64,000 nucleotides of DNA, taken from Streptomyces sp. NBC_01197. GTDB lineage: Bacteria > Actinomycetota > Actinomycetes > Streptomycetales > Streptomycetaceae. Below the pieces are notes generated by a model. It was not told where the DNA came from, did no database searches, and worked only from the letters and a program-made list of their open reading frames with translations. The stretch is taken from contig NZ_CP108569.1 in assembly GCF_036010505.1 (NCBI RefSeq), positions 4,568,001 to 4,632,000 on the forward strand, given 5' to 3'. The number at the start of each line of letters is the position of its first letter. Position 1 is the stretch's first letter. This document shows positions 55,122 to 61,538 of this stretch, one piece after another. The position numbers were made by a program, and so were the translations under genes.

Positions 55122-56621
55122 TCAGCTTTCGGCACCGGGCTCCTCAGAGGCGGCCTGAGCGGCCCGCGCGGCGGCACTTCCCGGCCGCTTCCTGGCCACC
55201 CAACCTTCGATATTCCTTTGCTGGCCCCGGGCGACGGCCAGTGCACCGGCCGGCACGTTCTTCGTGATCACGGAGCCGGCAGCGGTGTAGACACCGTCCC
55301 CGACCGTGATGGGAGCCACAAACATGTTGTCCGAACCGGTCCGGCAGTGCGACCCGATCGTTGTGTGGTGTTTGTCCTGTCCGTCATAGTTCACGAAGAC
55401 ACTCGCGGCACCGATGTTGCTGAACTCACCGATCGTCGCGTCACCGACATACGACAGATGCGGCACCTTCGAACCCTCACCGATGGTGGCGTTCTTCGTC
55501 TCCACATACGTCCCGATCTTGCCCCGCGTACCGAGCCGCGTACCCGGCCGCAGATAGGCGTACGGACCCACCGTCGCGTGCTCACCGACCTCCGCACCGT
55601 CCGCCACCGTGTTGTCCACCCTCGCGTACGCACCCACCACGGTGTCGTTCAACCGCGAGTTGGGGCCGACCTCCGCACCCTCGGACAGATGCGTCGTACC
55701 CAGCAGCTGCGTACCGGGATGGATCACCGAATCCGGCTCGAAAGTCACCGACACATCGACGAACACCGACGCCGGATCGATCACACTCACCCCGGCCAGC
55801 ATCGCCCGCTCAAGCAACCGGGCATTCAACAGGGCGCGCGCCTGCGCCAGCTGCACCCGGTTGTTGATCCCGACGATCTCCCGGTGGTCACCGGCGACCG
55901 ACGCCCCGACCCGGTGACCGGCCGTCCGCAGAATGCCGAGCACATCGGTCAGATACTCCTCGCCCTGGCTGTTGTCGGTGCGCACCTTGCCCAGCGCCTC
56001 CGCCAGCAGCCGCCCGTCGAAGGCGAACACCCCCGAGTTGATCTCCCGGATCGCCAACTCCGCCTCGGAAGCGTCCTTGTGCTCGACGATCGAGATCACC
56101 GCACCGGTGGCGTGATCGCGCACGATTCGCCCGTACCCGGTCGCGTCGGGAACCTCGGCGGTCAGCACGGTGACCGCGTTGCCGTCGGCGGTGTGCGTGG
56201 CGGTGAGCGCCGCCAGGGTCGCCCCGGTGAGCAGCGGGGTGTCGCCACAGACGACGAGAACCGTTCCTTCGGGAGCCGCGCCCAGCTCTTCGAGGGCGGT
56301 ACGGACGGCGTGCCCGGTGCCGTTCTGTTCGACCTGCACAGCGGTCCGTACGTCCGCGTCGGACTCGGCGAGATGCGCCTGGACCTTCTCGCGCTCGTGC
56401 CCGACGACCACGACGAGCTGCTCGGGCTCCAGCTCACGGGAGGCGGCGACGACATGACCGACGAGCGAGCGCCCGCTGACCTCGTGCAGGACCTTTGGCG
56501 TGGCCGACTTCATCCGGGTGCCCGCACCGGCCGCGAGAACGACGACGGCGGCGGCGGTGGCCGAGGGAGCCTCTCCCCCTGTATGCGCGGAACCGAGACC
56601 TTGGGGGGGAGTGGCGCTCAC
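55122..56621 (-). CDS. glmU: Bifunctional UDP-GlcNAc pyrophosphorylase / GlcN-1-P acetyltransferase
   Basis: 499 residues, GTG start. N-terminal uridylyltransferase with VVLAAGAGTRMKSATPKVLH; C-terminal left-handed beta helix of hexapeptide repeats (LRPGTRLGTRGKIGTYVETK, then NATIGEGSKVPHLSYVGDA). Supplies UDP-GlcNAc for peptidoglycan. An extra ~22-residue Ser/Gly/Ala leader and an Ala/Glu tail are Streptomyces-typical. Start chosen from the weak AAGGGC site; a later start before the nucleotide motif is possible. Confidence 0.95.
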   Translation of the reverse strand: MSATPPQGLGSAHTGGEAPSATAAAVVVLAAGAGTRMKSATPKVLHEVSGRSLVGHVVAASRELEPEQLVVVVGHEREKVQAHLAESDADVRTAVQVEQNGTGHAVRTALEELGAAPEGTVLVVCGDTPLLTGATLAALTATHTADGNAVTVLTAEVPDATGYGRIVRDHATGAVISIVEHKDASEAELAIREINSGVFAFDGRLLAEALGKVRTDNSQGEEYLTDVLGILRTAGHRVGASVAGDHREIVGINNRVQLAQARALLNARLLERAMLAGVSVIDPASVFVDVSVTFEPDSVIHPGTQLLGTTHLSEGAEVGPNSRLNDTVVGAYARVDNTVADGAEVGEHATVGPYAYLRPGTRLGTRGKIGTYVETKNATIGEGSKVPHLSYVGDATIGEFSNIGAASVFVNYDGQDKHHTTIGSHCRTGSDNMFVAPITVGDGVYTAAGSVITKNVPAGALAVARGQQRNIEGWVARKRPGSAAARAAQAASEEPGAES

Positions 56622-56693
56622 GTTGGTGCCCTTCGGGTGCGGGTGGGTGGATACCCGCAGAATACCGGGGGGCCGGGGGGTGGAAATGGGGGC

Positions 56694-56720
56694 GGGGCCT
56701 GACCAAGTAGGTCAGGCCCC
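56694..56720 (-). terminator. Terminator of tRNA-Gln
   Basis: GGGGCCTGAC, seven-base loop, GTCAGGCCCC: a perfect 10-bp stem starting 11 bases after the tRNA in the leftward direction and before glmU. Confidence 0.8.
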
Positions 56721-56731
56721 GCGCTGTGCTG

Positions 56732-56804
56732 CTCCCCCACCAGGATTTGAACCTGGACATACGAGACCAAAACTCGCAGTGCTGCCTGATTACACCATGG
56801 GGGA
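56732..56804 (-). tRNA. tRNA-Gln (anticodon TTG)
   Basis: Cloverleaf on the minus strand: acceptor TCCCCCA paired with TGGGGGA and discriminator G; D-arm with GGTGTAATCAGGCA; anticodon stem GCGAG/CTCGT with loop TTTTGGT, anticodon TTG; T-arm with GGTTCAAATCC. CCA is not encoded. Reads CAA and CAG. Confidence 0.97.
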
Positions 56805-56831
56805 TGAAATCAAGCTAAACCGGACATAAGG

Positions 56832-57698
56832 TCAGGCCGCTTGATCGGCACCCAATACTATGCCGTACCAAGTACCTTCCATGCGACGGTACAGCTCGGC
56901 GCTTTTGGTGACGTAGACGACCAGGCAGCCTCGGTACGTCTCAGCTGTGTTCTTCCGTGTCGTTTTCGGGTTGTGCTTCTTTAGGGTCGCTTTCTTGAAG
57001 ACGGAGACATCCATGCCTACCAGGTCGGCCCAGAACCTCTCGGCCTCGGCGACGTCCGCCGATTCGTGGATGCTGACCCGGAAGTGCATCCGGTCGCGGG
57101 GTACTTCGAGGAGTTCGAGCCAGTGGAGGTGCAGCTTGATCACGTTGGGGTCGCTGTTGATGAACTGGAGGACTTCGCTCCGCCGGTACGGTTTGTCCTT
57201 TGCGCCTTCGGCCCAATAGAGCGCGACCCCGGCGATGAGTAGCTCCCGATCGGAGAGTCGGCCGATCGCGTCTGAAGCGGAGCGCTTGGTCTCTTGACGT
57301 TCCTGATCCTGTGTGGCGCGCAGTTGGGCTAGGCCCGCGTTCATGCGGGCGTGGCGCTCTTCGTCCGTGTAGCGAGGTGCGGGCTTCGGCAGGTCCCGAA
57401 CCCACAGTGAAATCGAACTCTTCGAGCACCCCAGCTCCAGCTGTATCTGGTCGTAGGTCATCCCCTGGAGCCTCAGTTCCCGCGCCTTCGCCCGTACGTC
57501 GTCCTTGGCGTTGGGGCGCTTCGTCCATTCCGGGGCGGGCTCGCCCCTGACGAGGCGCTGCAGGATGTCGTTGTTGAAAATCTTCAGGCGATCCCGGATC
57601 TGGCGGAGGCTGAGCCCCTCCCGGCGCAGGGCGATCGCCTGTTCGCGCAGTTCCTCGAAGTCGGAGTACTTGCTGTTCTTGTTGCGGATATCGGTCAC
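56832..57698 (-). CDS. HTH protein with LAGLIDADG-like domain beside tRNA-Gln
   Basis: 288 residues, GTG start with a weak ribosome site. Two resolvase/sigma-like helix-turn-helix units lie at ~15-55 (LREQAIALRREGLSLRQIRD) and ~68-105 (KARELRLQGMTYDQIQLELG, then CSKSSISLWVRDLP). Residues ~150-285 resemble a LAGLIDADG-type fold (LLIAGVALYWAEGAK, FINSDPNVIKLHLHWLELL, MHFRVSIHESADVAEAERFW). This could be a tRNA-associated mobile gene or a regulator derived from a homing endonuclease. Its stop lies 27 bases upstream of the tRNA. Family call moderate. Confidence 0.6.
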   Translation of the reverse strand: MTDIRNKNSKYSDFEELREQAIALRREGLSLRQIRDRLKIFNNDILQRLVRGEPAPEWTKRPNAKDDVRAKARELRLQGMTYDQIQLELGCSKSSISLWVRDLPKPAPRYTDEERHARMNAGLAQLRATQDQERQETKRSASDAIGRLSDRELLIAGVALYWAEGAKDKPYRRSEVLQFINSDPNVIKLHLHWLELLEVPRDRMHFRVSIHESADVAEAERFWADLVGMDVSVFKKATLKKHNPKTTRKNTAETYRGCLVVYVTKSAELYRRMEGTWYGIVLGADQAA

Positions 57699-57840
57699 AG
57701 GGACAGCTTCGTCCGGAATGCGGACGTCCGGTTCGAAAGTCTGCTCGATTCACTGGATCGAGTGATCCGGGTGTATTGCGCGTAACCTCCCACATCGGAA
57801 TTCGTGGGGCAGGGGTGCGCCCGCCCGTACGCTGGTGGCC

Positions 57841-59160
57841 ATGACCGCAACGGGGGCGTACGACGCCACGGCCACGGGGCTGACCACCCGGGGCTGGTGG
57901 TGGTGGGAACGGCGGCGCAGTGCCGTGCTGGATGTGGGGCTGGGTGTCGTCTCGGCTCTTGAGTGTGCGTTGGAGGGTGTTGATTTCTCCGGGCAGGCCG
58001 GGCTTCCCGTGCCGTTCGGGGTGGTGTTCGGGCTGTTGGCCGGATTCGTACTGGTGCTGCGGCGGCGGTGGCCGATCGGTGTGGTGCTGGTGTCGGTCGC
58101 CACCACGCCCGCCCAGATGGGTTTCCTGATGGGCATCGTCGGGCTCTACACGCTGGCCGCGTCCGATGTGCCGCGCCGGCTGACCGGTGCGCTGACGGTG
58201 ATGGCGACGCTCGGCACGCTCATCGTGACGTTCGTGCGGCTGCGGCACGGTGTGGGGGCCGAGGACGGGAGTCCGGGGCCGCTGTTCGTCGTGCTCGGGT
58301 CCGTCTTCATGTCGCTGGGGCTGACGGCCCCGCCCGTGCTGCTCGGGCTGTACACGGGGGCGCGCCGCCGGCTGATGGAGAGTCTGCGGGAGCGGGCGGA
58401 CAGTCTGGAGCGTGAGCTGTCGCTGCTGGCGGACCGTGCCGAGGAGCGGGCCGAGTGGGCGCGGACCGAGGAGCGGACGCGGATCGCGCGGGAGATGCAC
58501 GATGTGGTCGCGCACCGGGTGAGTCTGATGGTGGTGCACGCTGCGGCTCTGCAGGCGGTGGCGTTGAAGGATCCGGCGAAGGCGTCGAAGAACGCGGCGC
58601 TGGTGGGGGACATGGGGCGGCAGGCGCTGACCGAGTTGCGGGAGATGCTCGGGGTGCTGCGCTCGGGTGAGCCGGTGCGGGCTCCGGCGGCGGTGCCGCT
58701 GGCGGCGGTCGGGGTGGCGGCTGCGGCGGCTGCTGCGGCGGCGGTGGAGGACGGGCCGTGTCTGGATGCGCTGGATGTGCTGGTGGGGCAGTCGCGGGCG
58801 GCGGGGATGGTGGTGGAGCTGCTGGTGGAGGGCGAGGCCGGGGCGTATGACGCGCTGGTGGAGCAGACGGCGTACCGGGTGGTCCAGGAGGCGCTGACGA
58901 ATGTGCACAAGCATGCTGCCGGGGCGAAGACCCGGGTGCGGCTGGCGCATCGGGGGGCCGAGGTGGCTCTGCAGGTCGAGAACGGTCCTTCGGACGCGGG
59001 TGCGGCCGATGCCGGGTTGCCCAGTGGGGGGAACGGGCTGCTGGGGATGCGGGAGCGGGTGACCGCGCTGGGCGGGGTCTTCGTGTCGGGGCCGACGGAG
59101 GCCGGGGGGTTCCGGGTGTCGGCGGTGTTGCCGGAGCGGCGGCCGGCCGAACGGGCCTGA
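57841..59160 (+). CDS. Orphan NarL-type sensor histidine kinase
   Basis: 439 residues. N-terminal part has ~4-5 membrane helices (for example PFGVVFGLLAGFVLVL and LGLTAPPVLLGLYTGA). HisKA_3 phospho-His motif EERTRIAREMHDVVAHRVSL; ATPase boxes LVEQTAYRVVQEALTNVHKH and GGNGLLGMRERVTALGG. An Ala-only tract near residue 295 links them. Start ATG 57841 (GTG 57835 also possible). No response regulator sits next to it. Just upstream is an inverted repeat TCACT-N6-AGTGA (57750-57765). Confidence 0.9.
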   Translation: MTATGAYDATATGLTTRGWWWWERRRSAVLDVGLGVVSALECALEGVDFSGQAGLPVPFGVVFGLLAGFVLVLRRRWPIGVVLVSVATTPAQMGFLMGIVGLYTLAASDVPRRLTGALTVMATLGTLIVTFVRLRHGVGAEDGSPGPLFVVLGSVFMSLGLTAPPVLLGLYTGARRRLMESLRERADSLERELSLLADRAEERAEWARTEERTRIAREMHDVVAHRVSLMVVHAAALQAVALKDPAKASKNAALVGDMGRQALTELREMLGVLRSGEPVRAPAAVPLAAVGVAAAAAAAAAVEDGPCLDALDVLVGQSRAAGMVVELLVEGEAGAYDALVEQTAYRVVQEALTNVHKHAAGAKTRVRLAHRGAEVALQVENGPSDAGAADAGLPSGGNGLLGMRERVTALGGVFVSGPTEAGGFRVSAVLPERRPAERA

Positions 59161-59194
59161 TGGGTGGCTTCTTTCCTCGGTCCCGGTGTTTTTT

Positions 59195-59713
59195 CTATCC
59201 CGAGCCCAGTCTGACTGCCTGGAGTCCGGTGATGAGGGCGATGAGGCCTTGGTCGATGTCGTGGCCGAGGTACCAGTCGCCGGTGTGGTCGATGCTGTAG
59301 ACGCGGCCTTCGGAGTCGATGGCGAGCAGCGCCCGTCCGTCTCCTTCGTCGCCGAGCGGGGCGATCTCGGTGTCGAGTGCGCGGCCCAGGTCGGCGAGGG
59401 TGCGGGCGAGGTGGAGGCCGCTGAGCGGGTCGATCAGGACCGGGGCGGGGGCTGTCTGGCGGCCGGGTGCGGGGCCGGTGATGCGCAGTCCGCCGAATTC
59501 GGCCCAGGCCTCGACGGCTGCGGGGAAGACCGCGTGCTGGTGGCCGGCGGGTGAGACGTGGGCGCGCAGGGTGTCGGCCCACTGTTCGGCGCCCCGGATG
59601 TCCCAGCGGCCGGGCAGCCAGCCGGCTTCGCGCAGCGTGGTGTCCACGGTGTCGGGGAAGCGGGTGCTGGTGGCGGCGGGTGCGTCCGGCGCGTCCTGCG
59701 GGTGCGGCGGCAT
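59195..59713 (-). CDS. SUKH-3-type immunity protein
   Basis: 172 residues. SUKH-3 pattern: TLREAGWLPGRWDI, FGGLRITGPAPGR, DPLSGLHLARTLADLGRALD, IAPLGDEGDGRALLAIDSEG and VYSIDHTGDWYLGHDIDQGL. SUKH proteins are antidotes of contact-dependent or secreted nuclease and deaminase toxins. Lies 10 bp after the YwqJ-type deaminase gene in the same direction, so it is its likely immunity partner. Confidence 0.85.
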   Translation of the reverse strand: MPPHPQDAPDAPAATSTRFPDTVDTTLREAGWLPGRWDIRGAEQWADTLRAHVSPAGHQHAVFPAAVEAWAEFGGLRITGPAPGRQTAPAPVLIDPLSGLHLARTLADLGRALDTEIAPLGDEGDGRALLAIDSEGRVYSIDHTGDWYLGHDIDQGLIALITGLQAVRLGSG

Positions 59714-59723
59714 CGGCGGTGGT

Positions 59724-60284
59724 TCAGCCCTTCTCGGTGGTCGGGTCGACTGCGCGTACGCCGAAGTGGGCGAGCATCGCCGTACAGGAGCGGCAGGGGG
59801 GTGCGTAGCTGCCGTGGAGGGGGTCGCCGTCCTCGCGGATGTGGCGGGCGGTGATTCTGGCGTGTTTGAGGGTGCGGCGGGCCTCGCCGTTGGTGAGGGG
59901 CTTGCGGGAGGCTCGTTTGGAGCGGTTGCCTTCTACGGCGGTGAGGTGGCGGGAGAGCAGGATCGCTTCGGGGCAGCGTCCGGTGAAGCGTTCGCGCTGG
60001 CCGCTGGTGAGGGTGGTGAGGAAGTCGTGGACCAGCGGGTGGAGTGTGGGTGGCTGGTCGGCCTTGCCCGCGGTGGAGGTGAGGGTGTCGGCGCCGCGGA
60101 CGGAGAGTGCGGCGGCGACTGTGGGGAGGATGCCGTCTCTGCGGTGGCGGAGTTCGGGCGGGCGGGTTTCGGTGCTGCTCCAGCGCAGGCGTGGGTCGCC
60201 GGCGGGCCCGGTGTGCGGTGACGGCGCTCCGGTCTGCGGTGACGTTGCTGTCTGTGGCGTGTGCGGTGTCTGTGCGGTGTGCAT
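59724..60284 (-). CDS. YwqJ-related deaminase-type toxin domain protein
   Basis: 186 residues. After a Thr/Pro-rich N-terminus comes a deaminase-like core with RCPEAILLSRHL (Cys104, Glu106) and APPCRSCTAML (Cys164, Cys167), the zinc and proton-transfer residues of the YwqJ family. Such domains deaminate nucleotides or nucleic acid in polymorphic toxins. No export domain is attached here, so it could be a cassette toxin or a domesticated enzyme. ATG 60284 with GGGAGGGGC upstream; SUKH-3 gene follows. Confidence 0.8.
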   Translation of the reverse strand: MHTAQTPHTPQTATSPQTGAPSPHTGPAGDPRLRWSSTETRPPELRHRRDGILPTVAAALSVRGADTLTSTAGKADQPPTLHPLVHDFLTTLTSGQRERFTGRCPEAILLSRHLTAVEGNRSKRASRKPLTNGEARRTLKHARITARHIREDGDPLHGSYAPPCRSCTAMLAHFGVRAVDPTTEKG

Positions 60285-60416
60285 GGTCGTGCTGCCCCTC
60301 CCACCCCCGCGGCGGCTGCCGCTGGTGTCGCGCCCCCGTGTTGCGGGGTCAGCCTGCCAAATGGGGCGCCGGATGGGGAAGCTGGGGCCTGTGATCGGGG
60401 TGGTGTGTCGGCTGCG

Positions 60417-60434
60417 GGTCACTCGAACGTGACC
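60417..60434. promoter_or_regulatory. Inverted repeat in the divergent toxin/immunity promoter region
   Basis: GGTCAC-TCGAAC-GTGACC, a 6-bp perfect inverted repeat in the 263-bp gap between the leftward deaminase and the rightward WHH-SUKH genes. Possible site of a shared regulator. Confidence 0.35.
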
Positions 60435-60547
60435 GTCCGTTACGTCGGTGGACGGGGGCCGGACTGTGCGGTGACGGGGCGGAACCGCCTCTTGCACCAC
60501 CGCATAGGCTGTCCGTTCCACGCCATTCGCAGCAGGGGGCAACCGCC

Positions 60548-61531
60548 ATGACGACAGGTCGGCTCGGGCAGCAAGCCGCGCCACCGAACGCGGCCTATGC
60601 CGGGCAGCTCGTGAGCTTCCCGGACCCGGTCCGGGCCGCGCGCCACCCGCGCGGGGTGCGGGTGGACGGGAACGGTTTTCCGGATTTCTCGCCGTACGCG
60701 CGCGCGGCGGCGGAGATCGCGGAGCCTCCGGAGGGGTTCGGCGTCGACGAGTTGAGGCTGACCGACTATGTGTCGGCCAATGCCGCGCTGGCGGCTTCGG
60801 GGCACGAGTTGTGGGACACGATCCCGGCTGTTGCCACGCCGCACGGCTGGACCTGGCACCACGTGCCCGGTGCGCGGCGGCTGGAACTCGTACCGGTCGA
60901 GGTGAAGGCGCTGTTGCGGCATCACGGCGGGCTCGCGACGGCGGCCGTCGACCAGAACAAGCGGGGTACGCGTCCGTTGCAGGACACCCGGCCGGTCCAT
61001 TTCGGGCTGCCCAGGGGTGCGGTGGCGGTGGGCGAGCAGCTGGTTCTGGGTGCCGAGGAGGATCTGGGGTACCGGCTGCCCGCCGCGTACCGGTCGTTCC
61101 TGAAGGCTGCGGGTGGCTGCGCGCCGGTCGGTACCGCGCTGGACGCGGAGTTGGGCCTGCTGGTGGACCAGCCGTTCTTCACGGTGCGCGACGAGGCTGC
61201 TGTCAATGACCTGGTGTACGTGAACAAGTGTCTGCGGGACCATCTGACGAAGGATTACCTGGGCGTGGGTTTCGTCCAGGGCGGGATCGTCGCGGTGAAG
61301 GTGAAGGGCGGCGGTGTCGGCACGGTCTGGTTCTGTGCGTACGACGATGCCCGCGACCAGGACGCGTGGCCGCCGGCGGAGCGGGTGGAGCGGTTGCTGT
61401 TGCCGTGCGGTGAGGATTTCGACGCGTTCCTGGAGCGGCTCGCGGGGAATCCACCGGAGCTGGAGACAGTGGCGAACCTGATGGTGGACGGCGGCTTCGC
61501 GCAGGCCGTCCCGGTCTCGGCCGAGGGGTGA
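60548..61531 (+). CDS. WHH-family HNH/Endo VII nuclease fused to SUKH (SMI1/KNR4) immunity domain
   Basis: 327 residues. Residues ~40-130 form an HNH/Endo VII-type nuclease domain: DGNGFPDFSPYARAAAEI, then TPHGWTWHHVPGARRLELVP (Trp103-His104-His105) and LRHHGG. Residues ~160-300 form a SMI1/KNR4 (SUKH-1) domain with LGYRLPAAYRSFLKAAGGC and GIVAVKVKGGGVGTVWFC. A toxin and its presumed inhibitor in one chain is unusual outside this family and may be self-blocked until processed. No signal peptide. Seven bases upstream of the next gene. Confidence 0.8.
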   Translation: MTTGRLGQQAAPPNAAYAGQLVSFPDPVRAARHPRGVRVDGNGFPDFSPYARAAAEIAEPPEGFGVDELRLTDYVSANAALAASGHELWDTIPAVATPHGWTWHHVPGARRLELVPVEVKALLRHHGGLATAAVDQNKRGTRPLQDTRPVHFGLPRGAVAVGEQLVLGAEEDLGYRLPAAYRSFLKAAGGCAPVGTALDAELGLLVDQPFFTVRDEAAVNDLVYVNKCLRDHLTKDYLGVGFVQGGIVAVKVKGGGVGTVWFCAYDDARDQDAWPPAERVERLLLPCGEDFDAFLERLAGNPPELETVANLMVDGGFAQAVPVSAEG

Positions 61532-61538
61532 AGAGCCG

